Shown: positions 1 through 6,176, counted from the first letter of the stretch. The stretch: 14,972 nucleotides of DNA from CAYHDN01 sp964355425 (GCA_964355425.1 CAYHDN010000016.1:1-14972); one strand, 5' to 3'. Made by a program: numbers and translations. Notes: generated from the letters alone by a model not told the origin.

Positions 1-213
1 GCTTCTCCGCCAGAGGCGGACAGGTGTGGGCGGGCGGAAGGGGGGTTTGGAGGAAATTCCGCCCGCCCTACAAATCCATTCGACTTCGCTCAGGACAGGT
101 TTTGGGCGAAATCTGTTCGAATTTTTTCGAACTCCCACCGCCAGACATAGTTTGGGACTTATTACAAAATTGATATCTTGGATATGGAAATGGTTTTATT
201 TAATCACAAAATC
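1..213. repeat. Left-edge non-coding region packed with palindromes
   Basis: No credible gene was found here. The stretch holds four self-complementary elements. TCCGCC-AGA-GGCGGA (6-20) is a 6-bp stem. A perfect 12-nt inverted repeat, GGGCGGGCGGAA at 28-39, matches its complement at 57-68. The word TTCGACTTCGCTCAGGAC (79-96) resembles one near the right edge of the window. GTTCGAA-TTTT-TTCGAAC (115-132) is a 7-bp perfect hairpin. A 69-codon open frame crosses this region from 26 but has no ribosome-binding site and runs through the palindromes, so I do not call it. The region may end a gene lying outside the window, or it may be repeat-rich filler. Confidence 0.7.
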
Positions 214-222
214 TGCTATAAT
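214..222 (+). promoter_or_regulatory. Extended -10 promoter of the MntA/HepT pair
   Basis: TGCTATAAT is a perfect extended -10 box (TG, one base, TATAAT). The ATG at 232 begins only 9 bases after it, so the transcript should start within a few bases of the start codon. No Shine-Dalgarno sequence fits in between. The region 17 bases upstream is T-rich but has no good -35 box. Confidence 0.7.
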
Positions 223-231
223 TAAGTCATT

Positions 232-534
232 ATGAGCCAAGAAGAAATTATTACAAAAGTTAAAGAAGCGGTCATGTCAGACCCAAACAAGGATTATATC
301 CAAAGTATTTATTTATTTGGATCTTTTTTGCATGGCAATAACAATGATGAAAGTGATATTGATCTACTGTTTGAAATGAAAAAAACGATGAGCCTATTTA
401 AAATCTTTGCAACACAAGAACGTTTTGAGCGGAAACTTGGTCGCAAGGTTGAATTAATCGAAAAAGAATCCTTAGACAAATACATCAAAAATGATGTATT
501 GGCCGAGGCTAAGAAAATATATGAAAACAGGTAA
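232..534 (+). CDS. mntA: MntA-type nucleotidyltransferase antitoxin
   Basis: This 100-residue minimal nucleotidyltransferase is the predicted antitoxin of a HEPN/MNT toxin-antitoxin pair. In characterised pairs MntA adds AMP to a tyrosine of the HepT toxin and so silences it. The signature GSX10DXD is intact, with Gly30-Ser31 and Asp42-Asp44 in a context reading LFGSFLHGNNNDESDIDLL. The third acidic residue, usually Asp, appears to be Glu74 (KVELI), a conservative change. The start at 232 follows an extended -10 box by 9 bases and has no ribosome-binding site, so the message is probably near-leaderless. The next gene overlaps its end by 14 bases, as is usual for translationally coupled pairs. 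The sequence is visibly more AT-rich than the genes to its right, which suggests acquisition. The family call is secure; the antitoxin role is inferred from the partner gene. Confidence 0.9.
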   Translation: MSQEEIITKVKEAVMSDPNKDYIQSIYLFGSFLHGNNNDESDIDLLFEMKKTMSLFKIFATQERFERKLGRKVELIEKESLDKYIKNDVLAEAKKIYENR

Positions 535-862
535 TGAAAATTTACATTTACTACATATCCGAGACGCTGTCGAAAAGATTTTGAAATATTCGAGTAAGAT
601 TACATTTGATGAATTTGCAAAAAATGATAAAGATTATGACGCCATTTTGATGCAAATAATTGTGATTGGTGAAGCGGTAAATAATCTAAGCGCTGACTTT
701 AAAGAAGCTCATCATGATTTACCTTGGTATGAAGCTGTGGGACTAAGGAATAGAATCGCCCATGGTTATGTCGAAACAAGACCAGATGTTGTTTGGGCCA
801 CCATCAAAAAAGACATGCCCGAGCTAAAAAAACAGATTGACCAAATTTTAGACAACAATTAA
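521..862 (+). CDS. hepT: HepT-type HEPN ribonuclease toxin (DUF86)
   Basis: This 113-residue all-helical HEPN protein is the predicted RNase toxin partner of the upstream nucleotidyltransferase. It carries the complete HepT motif RX4HXY: Arg76, His81 and Tyr83 in LRNRIAHGY. Arg and His form the RNase site of HEPN dimers, and the Tyr is the AMPylation target in studied HepT proteins. I chose the ATG at 521 rather than the in-frame ATG at 491. Family members begin with a short tail before the HLLHIRDAVEKI helix, GAGG at 505-508 lies upstream, and a 14-base overlap with the antitoxin is typical. All key residues are present, so the toxin should be active unless modified. It shares a transcript with the antitoxin and perhaps with the gene at 888. 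Confidence 0.92.
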   Translation: MKTGNENLHLLHIRDAVEKILKYSSKITFDEFAKNDKDYDAILMQIIVIGEAVNNLSADFKEAHHDLPWYEAVGLRNRIAHGYVETRPDVVWATIKKDMPELKKQIDQILDNN

Positions 863-887
863 TCCTCTTCTTGTCAGAGAAATCTTT

Positions 888-1232
888 ATGAACAAATATG
901 TCAAAATTTATGTTTTTATCCCAAAAACTCATGCAAATAAAGTTCGGTTGGCACTAGGAGAAGCAGGGATCGGCAAAATGGGTAATTACGATCACTGCGC
1001 TTTTGTTTCTGAAGGTAAAGGATACTTTCACCCACTTGGTGATGCCAATCCTGCCATTGGAAGTGTCGGAAAGATTGAAGAAGTCGAGGAGATCAAGCTG
1101 GAATTTGTTTGTCTGGAGTCAGAAATTGACAAAGTCATTGAAGTTGTCAAGGAACACCACCCGTACGAAGAAGTTGCTTTGGATGTAATTCCATTGTTAG
1201 ATTTGCCAAGTATCAATAATCCAAAAGCTTAA
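888..1232 (+). CDS. Stand-alone YqfO/NIF3 insert-domain protein
   Basis: This 114-residue protein matches the ferredoxin-like (PII/CutA-like) domain that is inserted in bacterial YqfO/NIF3 proteins and also occurs alone (COG3323 type). Family landmarks are the N-terminal strand KIYVFIP, the GxGxxGNYDHCAF segment (residues about 27-38), the PLGDANPAIGSVGKIEEVEE segment (about 49-68) and HPYEEVALDV near the end (about 91-100). The large metal-binding NIF3 domains are absent and no remnant is seen beside it, so this is a natural stand-alone form. Its biochemical function is unknown to me. It starts 25 bases after hepT with a weak AGAGA ribosome-binding site and ends before the terminator at 1299, so it is probably the last gene of the transcript that begins at the toxin-antitoxin promoter. 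Confidence 0.85.
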   Translation: MNKYVKIYVFIPKTHANKVRLALGEAGIGKMGNYDHCAFVSEGKGYFHPLGDANPAIGSVGKIEEVEEIKLEFVCLESEIDKVIEVVKEHHPYEEVALDVIPLLDLPSINNPKA

Positions 1233-1254
1233 AAGTTCCAGACCCGAGTGTCCC

Positions 1255-1291
1255 GCCACGCTAAGCGTGGCCGTTGAGACGCTAAGCGTCT
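1255..1291. repeat. Twin hairpins sharing a GCTAAGC core
   Basis: Two adjacent perfect hairpins occur here: GCCACGC-TAA-GCGTGGC (1255-1271) and AGACGC-TAA-GCGTCT (1277-1291). Both have the same core and loop but different outer base pairs, so the stems look compensated. They sit between the end of the YqfO-like gene and the terminator. Confidence 0.85.
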
Positions 1292-1298
1292 AGCCATT

Positions 1299-1329
1299 AA
1301 AAAAATCCACGTGCTTCAGTGGATTTTTT
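1299..1329. terminator. Bidirectional intrinsic terminator
   Basis: The stem AAAAATCCAC (1301-1310) pairs with GTGGATTTTT (1319-1328) around an 8-base loop. The A-run on the left and T-run on the right give a U-tract on both strands. It therefore ends the rightward toxin-antitoxin/YqfO transcript and the leftward phosphoenolpyruvate synthase transcript, whose stop codon is at 1351. Confidence 0.9.
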
Positions 1330-1350
1330 GTTTCAACTTGATATTAAATT

Positions 1351-3690
1351 TTATCTCTCAATAATATTCTGCATCATTAGGCGGCGTTCGACGGAAGCGA
1401 TAATTTTGCGGGTTTGGATCGCCACATCCGGCGTGACTGAAACTGAAGTTGCGCCGTTCTTGACCATCATTTCAGTAAATTCCGGAAATATTGAAGGCGC
1501 CTGGCCGCAAACCGAAGAAGTCACGCCGTGTTTGCGGCAGGTTTTGATCACATAGGCGACGCTCATTTCAACCGCCTCATCACGTTCATCAAAAACCTTG
1601 GCTAAATTTTGATTATCCCGATCGACTCCAAGCGTCAGCTGGGTTAAGTCATTAGTTCCAAGCGAAATTCCGTCGATACCAACCTCAATAAATTTCTCTA
1701 AGAGAATGACATTCGAGGGAACTTCAACCATCATCCAGAGCTTAAAATCCTGATCACGACGAAGTCCGGCGGCCTCCGCCAACTCCTTGCATTTGCGCAT
1801 CTCGTCGACAGTACGAACAAATGGTATCATCAAATGTAAATTCGGAAGATCCATCTTCTCGCGGACGAATTTTAGCGCCGAGAGTTCCAAATTGAAGACC
1901 TCCGGGTCAGTAATATAACGCAAAGCACCGCGCATGCCAATCATCGGGTTGCCCTCATCTTTTTCGTACTTCTCCCCGCCCTTCAAGCCTTTATATTCAT
2001 TGGTTTTAAAATCAGTTGCCCGATAAACCACCGGCCTGGGAGCGAATGCCGAAGCAATTTTAGCAACCCCTTCAACTATTTTTTTGCTAAATTCCTCTCC
2101 GCGGCCAGCATCGATCATCGCCCGCGGATGCTCGCCGATCCCGGCAATCATAAATTCAGCCCGCAAGAGTCCGACGCCGTCAACCGGCAAGCGCGCCGCC
2201 TCTTCCGCCCCTTCCGGTTCGGCTAAATTAACATAAACTTTAGTGCCGGTAATCGGAATCTCTTCGGAAATCTGGCTTCCGGAGCCTGTCTGCCCGAGGC
2301 GGATAACTTCCTCCGGTGCCGCCTTCGATCTGACAACGCCTTTATAAACAACACCTTTTGAGCCATCAACTGTAACAATTTGGCTGGTTCGAAGCTTGGC
2401 AGTTGCGGTTGCAGTGCCGACAACACAGGGAATGCCGAGCTCGCGGCTAACAATCGCCGCGTGGCAAGTTCGTCCGCCGGTGTCGGTGACGATTCCTCTC
2501 GCCCGCTTCATTGCTGGAACAAAATCCGGTGTCGTCATCTCGGTCACTAATATGTCGCCCTCAACAACTTTATCAATTTCTTCGTGATGATGAATGATTT
2601 TTACCGGACCACTGGCAATACCCATTGAAGCTGCGGCTCCATGAAGTATCACTTCCACCTGATTTTCTGCGATAGATCCTTCCACTCCTTGAACTTGCGA
2701 CTTTTGACTTTTGACTTTTGACTTATCTAGCGTCGTTATCGGCCGTGACTGAACCATATAAATTTTGCCCCGCTCAATTGCAAATTCAATATCTTGCGGC
2801 GAATTGTAATGCTCTTCAATTTTCGTCCCAATCTTTCCAAGTTCAATTATCTCGGCATCGGTTAATTTTTGATCTTTCCGATCGGCAAGCGGGACATTCA
2901 CATGTTTGTCGCCGCCATTTGAATCGCGGATTATCTTCCAATCCTGGCTGTTGACCTCTTTAGCAGTAATTTTTTCCGTTTGTTTATCAACAATGTAACG
3001 ATCCGGAGTAACTGACCCCGAGACTATCGCCTCACCCAAACCATAACCAGCTTCGATTACCAACTTTGTCGTGTCGCCAGTGACCGGGTCGGCAGTAAAC
3101 ATCACACCTGATCTTTCGGATTGGACCATCAGCTGAACCGGCACCGCCAAACCGACTTTCATATGGTCAAATTTATTGGCGATACGATAATAAATCGCCC
3201 TGGCTTCAAACAAGGAAGCAAAACATTTTTGAACCGCCAGCACGACTTCTTCGGCACCGACGATATTTAAAGATGTAGCTTGTTGGCCGGCAAAAGAGGC
3301 ATTCGGCAAATCCTCGGCCGTAGCAGAAGAACGGACGGCAACCGGAACTACGCCAAGAACTTTATAATATTCAATAACCTCTCGGGCAATCTCCATTGGC
3401 ATTTTGGCCGATAGGATGTGTTTCTTAATCACTCTTGAAAGAGCGTTTAATTTTTTCGAATCTTCAGGGTTGGTACCGACAAGAGCTTTTTGAATCGCCG
3501 GTCCAATCCGGGTTTCCTTTAGAAAGTAAAAATAGGCATCAGCGGTGACGATAAAACCGTTGGGTACCGGAAAACCGGCCCGCAAAAGTTCGCCAAGATT
3601 GGCACCTTTGCCGCCAACTTTGGCAATATCATCACGGCCGACATCTTTAAACCAGAGAACAAAAGGTTTGTTCGCCCTCCTATTAAACAT
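1351..3690 (-). CDS. ppsA: Phosphoenolpyruvate synthase (pyruvate, water dikinase)
   Basis: This 779-residue enzyme converts pyruvate and ATP to phosphoenolpyruvate, AMP and phosphate in the cytoplasm, the entry step of gluconeogenesis. Domain order is complete: an N-terminal ATP-grasp domain opening with KVGGKGANLGEL (residues about 25-36), a phosphohistidine domain with GGRTCHAAIVSRELGIP and catalytic His410, and a C-terminal PEP/pyruvate TIM barrel with SLGTNDLTQLTLGVDRDN and the catalytic Cys728 in CGQAPS. The length fits the family. The start is uncertain: AGGAGG (3694-3699) touches a GTG at 3693 and lies 3 bases before the ATG at 3690, and a second AGGAGG sits inside the gene at 3676-3681. 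I prefer the ATG. A Lys/Ser/Gln-rich linker at about residues 322-333 is encoded by a 7-bp tandem repeat. An extended -10 box lies in the 21-24-base gap after recX. Confidence 0.95.
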   Translation of the reverse strand: MFNRRANKPFVLWFKDVGRDDIAKVGGKGANLGELLRAGFPVPNGFIVTADAYFYFLKETRIGPAIQKALVGTNPEDSKKLNALSRVIKKHILSAKMPMEIAREVIEYYKVLGVVPVAVRSSATAEDLPNASFAGQQATSLNIVGAEEVVLAVQKCFASLFEARAIYYRIANKFDHMKVGLAVPVQLMVQSERSGVMFTADPVTGDTTKLVIEAGYGLGEAIVSGSVTPDRYIVDKQTEKITAKEVNSQDWKIIRDSNGGDKHVNVPLADRKDQKLTDAEIIELGKIGTKIEEHYNSPQDIEFAIERGKIYMVQSRPITTLDKSKVKSQKSQVQGVEGSIAENQVEVILHGAAASMGIASGPVKIIHHHEEIDKVVEGDILVTEMTTPDFVPAMKRARGIVTDTGGRTCHAAIVSRELGIPCVVGTATATAKLRTSQIVTVDGSKGVVYKGVVRSKAAPEEVIRLGQTGSGSQISEEIPITGTKVYVNLAEPEGAEEAARLPVDGVGLLRAEFMIAGIGEHPRAMIDAGRGEEFSKKIVEGVAKIASAFAPRPVVYRATDFKTNEYKGLKGGEKYEKDEGNPMIGMRGALRYITDPEVFNLELSALKFVREKMDLPNLHLMIPFVRTVDEMRKCKELAEAAGLRRDQDFKLWMMVEVPSNVILLEKFIEVGIDGISLGTNDLTQLTLGVDRDNQNLAKVFDERDEAVEMSVAYVIKTCRKHGVTSSVCGQAPSIFPEFTEMMVKNGATSVSVTPDVAIQTRKIIASVERRLMMQNIIER
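2699..2726. repeat. 7-bp tandem repeat inside ppsA
   Basis: Four head-to-tail copies of GACTTTT occur; the last reads GACTTAT. On the coding strand they encode a linker reading about KSKVKSQKSQVQ between the ATP-grasp and phosphohistidine domains. Because the unit is not a multiple of three, gain or loss of one copy would shift the frame. Confidence 0.9.
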
Positions 3691-3708
3691 CACCCTCCTA
3701 TTTTCTTT

Positions 3709-3717
3709 AGTATATCA
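3709..3717 (-). promoter_or_regulatory. Extended -10 promoter of ppsA, overlapping the recX stop
   Basis: Read on the minus strand the sequence is TGATATACT, an extended -10 box. Its TGA is the stop codon of recX. Transcription would begin near 3702, leaving a leader of about 10 bases that still holds the AGGAGG at 3694-3699. No convincing -35 box is seen at 17 bases; TTGTCC lies at only 14. Confidence 0.55.
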
Positions 3718-4161
3718 CAATTTTTTCTGGACAACCTCTCGGACTTTCTCCCATTCGAAACCGCGGGAAACCAAATAGCGGGATAACTTTTCATAGATCT
3801 TTTCTTTTGGGATTTTTTTGTTTCTGGCTAGCCAGCGGTCGGCGGCTTCGGCGATTTCTGATGACTCATCAGCGCTTTCTGTCAGCACCTTTTCGATAAT
3901 ATCGTTATCAATTTTTTTCTGGCGGAGTTTATTTTGTAAATAATATTTGCCAGTTGGCTTTAGAGATTTTTTGAAGCGAACGAAATTGCGGGCAAACTGC
4001 TCGTCATCCAAAAAATCCTTTTCAACTAGAAAATTAATCGTTTTTTCGATCTCCTCCGGGAGAAATTCTTTTCGCTCCATCTTCTGGCACATTTCCCCGA
4101 TGCTTCGGTCACGGAGCTTTAAAAGGTAGAATGCGTATTCCAATGAATTAAGTTTTTTCAT
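3715..4161 (-). CDS. recX: Regulatory protein RecX
   Basis: This 148-residue helical-repeat protein modulates RecA by binding its filament and limiting recombinase activity. Family landmarks are the N-terminal AFYLLKLRDRS segment (about residues 10-20), FLVEKDFLDDEQFARNFVRF (about 44-63), the LKPTGKYYLQNKLRQKKI segment that follows, and a C-terminal three-helix repeat ending SRGFEWEKVREVV. Length is typical of short RecX proteins. The ATG at 4161 has no visible ribosome-binding site; the preceding bases read TAGAATCT. recA lies about 1 kb upstream on the same strand, separated by a four-helix-bundle gene and an opposing small gene. Linkage is conserved but the two are not directly adjacent. 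The stop codon TGA forms part of the next gene's promoter. Confidence 0.9.
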   Translation of the reverse strand: MKKLNSLEYAFYLLKLRDRSIGEMCQKMERKEFLPEEIEKTINFLVEKDFLDDEQFARNFVRFKKSLKPTGKYYLQNKLRQKKIDNDIIEKVLTESADESSEIAEAADRWLARNKKIPKEKIYEKLSRYLVSRGFEWEKVREVVQKKL

Positions 4162-4170
4162 AGATTCTAT

Positions 4171-4264
4171 GGGATATTAGGGGATATTATGGGCTTCCTT
4201 AACCTCCCTTAATTTCCCTCCCTTAGTCTTCTTTTTTTGCTCCCCTGATATCCCCTAATTTCCC
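4171..4264. repeat. Iterated-word inverted repeat, GGGATATTAG type
   Basis: The left arm (4171-4193) holds two tandem copies of GGGATATTAG/T plus GGG. The right arm (4242-4264) is close to its reverse complement, with CCCCTGATAT and CCCCTAATTT units. The middle repeats CTCCCTTA-like words. The right arm covers the stop codon of the four-helix-bundle gene. No poly-T tail follows on the minus strand, so it is not an ordinary terminator. Confidence 0.8.
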
Positions 4265-4770
4265 TTACTTTTTCTAATTATTTCTTCCAGGTATTTATCA
4301 AAATCATTGGCAGCACTCTCTTCTTTTCTCCAACGTTTTACAATTTTTTCGTTGGCGGAAACCGCACCATCGTTCACCCGTTTTCTTTCCAGTGATTCTA
4401 TTTGATTATGAAGCATTTTTCCTTCGCCTTTCAACAAAAAAATTGCTAGATCAGCGATTTTCTCATCACCAAGATGATTTTTCCGGCAGTACTCAAAATC
4501 ACCTAGAAGTTCCTCAAGAGATCCTTTGGAGAATCCAAGAAAAGTTACGTATTCCTTCGTTGTCGCTCGCGAAAAACCCTCTTCTATATTTCGCACACCA
4601 GACCTCGCCGATCGAAGCATATGATCGGCAGTATCCATAGTCTTTTGACCAGTTTCCGGATGATATTTTGGCAAAGTCGTAACAAATTCTTCCGTCAACT
4701 GAAAAATCTCATTTGCCTGTTTCCAAGTCAACAAATTTTTATAGCCCAAAGGATTTCTCGAAACGTACAT
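4255..4770 (-). CDS. Four-helix-bundle protein with suffix domain
   Basis: This 171-residue protein belongs to the four-helix-bundle superfamily of S23 rRNA intervening-sequence proteins. The core spans about residues 10-125: WKQANEIFQLTEEFV, then the conserved MLRSARSGVRNIEEGFSRA helix, then YVTFLGFSKGSLEELLGDFEY. A charged C-terminal extension follows, rich in Lys and Glu and ending KYLEEIIRKSKGN, which resembles the suffix-domain subfamily. Its function is not known; relatives include the Avd accessory protein of diversity-generating retroelements, but no reverse transcriptase or template repeat is visible here. The ATG at 4770 follows a perfect extended -10 box by 6 bases, so the mRNA is predicted to be leaderless. 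The promoter lies back to back with that of the gene at 4850. Confidence 0.85.
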   Translation of the reverse strand: MYVSRNPLGYKNLLTWKQANEIFQLTEEFVTTLPKYHPETGQKTMDTADHMLRSARSGVRNIEEGFSRATTKEYVTFLGFSKGSLEELLGDFEYCRKNHLGDEKIADLAIFLLKGEGKMLHNQIESLERKRVNDGAVSANEKIVKRWRKEESAANDFDKYLEEIIRKSKGN

Positions 4771-4776
4771 AAACTA

Positions 4777-4785
4777 ATTATATCA
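4777..4785 (-). promoter_or_regulatory. Extended -10 giving a leaderless four-helix-bundle mRNA
   Basis: On the minus strand this reads TGATATAAT, a perfect extended -10 box. Only 6 bases separate it from the ATG at 4770, so transcription should start at or next to the A of the start codon. There is no room for a ribosome-binding site. Confidence 0.75.
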
Positions 4786-4786
4786 C

Positions 4787-4815
4787 TTGCCAAAAGTCGG
4801 CCAGCCTGATATTCT
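4787..4815 (+). promoter_or_regulatory. Promoter of the 61-residue orphan gene
   Basis: TTGCCA (4787-4792) and TATTCT (4810-4815) are 17 bases apart, and TG at 4807-4808 makes an extended -10. It overlaps the opposing promoter of the four-helix-bundle gene by a few bases, so the two may interfere. Confidence 0.7.
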
Positions 4816-4849
4816 ATGGCCAGCACGAAGAGAGTGAGGACAAATAACC

Positions 4850-5035
4850 ATGGCTCAGCAAGGGCAGCTATCCGAGCAACAGAAAGCGCGGTATCGAGAT
4901 CTCATGGCAATGAAACCATCTGCCAGCCACAAGCCGTCAACACCCCGACCCGGCTCGCCCGATCCGTGGGGCGAGAATGTGGATATCAGGGATATCCCCA
5001 AGACCAAGAACGAACAGCGACGCCGAGGCAGATGA
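4850..5035 (+). CDS. Orphan 61-residue protein, own transcription unit
   Basis: I do not recognise this protein. It is hydrophilic and basic overall: an N-terminal segment rich in Gln and Arg (MAQQGQLSEQQKARYRDL), a Pro/Ser/Lys-rich middle (about residues 22-40) and a charged tail ending RRRGR. It has no signal peptide, membrane segment or cysteine, and is probably largely disordered. Support for its being real is positional. A good promoter lies at 4787-4815, GAGG (4836-4839) is 10 bases before the ATG, and a strong terminator follows at 5059-5083. Its base composition is more GC-rich than that of the flanking recA and four-helix-bundle genes. It lies opposite to them and interrupts the recA-recX neighbourhood. 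A role in RNA or DNA binding would be a guess. Confidence 0.7.
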   Translation: MAQQGQLSEQQKARYRDLMAMKPSASHKPSTPRPGSPDPWGENVDIRDIPKTKNEQRRRGR

Positions 5036-5058
5036 CCTAGGCACAACAACCGCTACAC

Positions 5059-5083
5059 CCGGCTAACCGCCGGCTTTTTTTTT
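5059..5083 (+). terminator. Terminator of the 61-residue gene
   Basis: The stem CCGGC (5059-5063) pairs with GCCGG (5069-5073) around TAACC and is followed by C and nine Ts. The U-tract lies on the plus strand only. Confidence 0.85.
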
Positions 5084-5118
5084 GTTAAAAGCTAGGAATT
5101 AGATATTAGAAATTGTCT

Positions 5119-6165
5119 TTACGACTCTTCCTTATATTTCTCTGTGATTTTGGCTTTGATTTCGGCGGTGATTTTTGGATTTTCTTTTAGGAACGCCCGC
5201 GCGCCCTCTTTGCCTTGGCCGATTTTTTCTCCATTGTATGCCAGCCAAGCGCCGGCTTTTTCGATAATGCTATGGGCAACGCCAAGATCTATTATTTCGC
5301 CTTCGGTATCAATTCCCTGCCCGAACATAATATCAAATTCGGCAGTTTTGAACGGCGGCGCAACTTTATTTTTCACCACTTTAACCCCGACATGATTGCC
5401 GACATTCTCCTCGCCCCGTTTCAGCGTTGCTTTGCGACGGATTTCCAGCCGCACCGAAGCGTAGAATTTCAGCGCATTGCCGCCGGTGGTCGTTTCCGGG
5501 TTGCCGAACATGACCCCGATTTTCATTCGGATCTGGTTAATAAAAATCACCATCGTTTTTGATTTGGAAATTACGCCGGTCAGTTTCCGCAGAGCTTGTG
5601 ACATCAGCCGGGCTTGGACGCCCATCATCGCGTCGCCCATTTCACCTTCAATCTCTGCCCGGGGTACTAGCGCGGCGACGGAATCAATAATCACCACATC
5701 AACGGCATTTGACCGAACCAGAGTTTCAGCAATCTCCAGTGCCTGTTCGCCGGTATCCGGCTGGGAGATCAAAAGGTCATCCAAATTAATGCCAATGCGT
5801 TTGGCATACTCCGGATCAAAAGCGTGCTCGGCGTCAATGAAAGCCGCCAACCCACCGAGTTTTTGCGCCTCGGCAGCAACATGAATCGCTAATGTAGTTT
5901 TACCCGATGCTTCAGGACCATAAATCTCGACTACTCGGCCGCGCGGCAAGCCGCCAACGCCAAGCGCCATATCAAGGGCAAACGAGCCGGTGGAAATCAC
6001 CGGAATGTCAAGTTTAGTATCGGCGCCGTATTTCATAATTGAGCCTTTGCCAAACTGCTTTTCAATCGAAGCCAAAGCAACATCAAGTGCGGCAGATTTG
6101 GCTTTTCTGATGCTATCACTTTCAGTTTTTGTTTTTGTTTTTTCTTCTGCCGTCTTCTTTGGCAT
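5119..6165 (-). CDS. recA: Recombinase RecA
   Basis: This 348-residue recombinase forms ATP-dependent filaments on single-stranded DNA for homologous recombination and repair. All core motifs are present: Walker A GPEASGKTT (residues 83-91), the catalytic Glu in DAEHAF (Glu113), Walker B in VVIIDSVAAL (about 157-166), DNA-binding loop 1 in EIEGEMGDAMMGVQAR (about 171-186), and loop 2 around MKIGVMFGNPETTTGGN (about 214-230). A Lys/Thr/Glu-rich N-terminal tail of about 20 residues precedes the usual start of the fold. The C-terminal acidic tail is short (KYKEES). AGAGGAG (6170-6176) lies 4 bases before the ATG, and two -10 boxes lie just upstream. It follows the rodZ-like gene, as in Firmicutes. 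No terminator is seen after its stop; transcripts may run on or meet the opposing 61-residue gene. Confidence 0.98.
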   Translation of the reverse strand: MPKKTAEEKTKTKTESDSIRKAKSAALDVALASIEKQFGKGSIMKYGADTKLDIPVISTGSFALDMALGVGGLPRGRVVEIYGPEASGKTTLAIHVAAEAQKLGGLAAFIDAEHAFDPEYAKRIGINLDDLLISQPDTGEQALEIAETLVRSNAVDVVIIDSVAALVPRAEIEGEMGDAMMGVQARLMSQALRKLTGVISKSKTMVIFINQIRMKIGVMFGNPETTTGGNALKFYASVRLEIRRKATLKRGEENVGNHVGVKVVKNKVAPPFKTAEFDIMFGQGIDTEGEIIDLGVAHSIIEKAGAWLAYNGEKIGQGKEGARAFLKENPKITAEIKAKITEKYKEES

Positions 6166-6176
6166 AAAACTCCTCT

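Noticed and set aside
26..235. A 69-codon open frame at the left edge
   Set aside because: It runs through several perfect palindromes, has no ribosome-binding site, and ends inside the start of mntA.
491..520. An earlier in-frame start for hepT
   Set aside because: It would add 10 residues not expected in the family and overlap the antitoxin gene by 44 bases; ATG at 521 fits better.
888..1232. CutA divalent-cation tolerance protein
   Set aside because: The fold is related, but GNYDHCAF, PLGDANPAIG and HPYEE are landmarks of the YqfO/NIF3 insert domain.
3694..3717. TGA read as an amino acid (code 25), fusing recX to ppsA
   Set aside because: recX is complete at its TGA, all other genes are intact with TGA as stop, and a promoter and ribosome-binding site lie in the gap.
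4255..4770. Avd protein of a diversity-generating retroelement
   Set aside because: Only the four-helix fold is shared. No reverse transcriptase, template repeat or variable repeat is seen nearby, and the C-terminal extension differs.
5215..5562. A 115-codon open frame on the plus strand inside recA
   Set aside because: It is the antisense shadow of a highly conserved gene, with no signals of its own. Similar shadows lie within ppsA, ftsK, rnj and the FabI-like gene.
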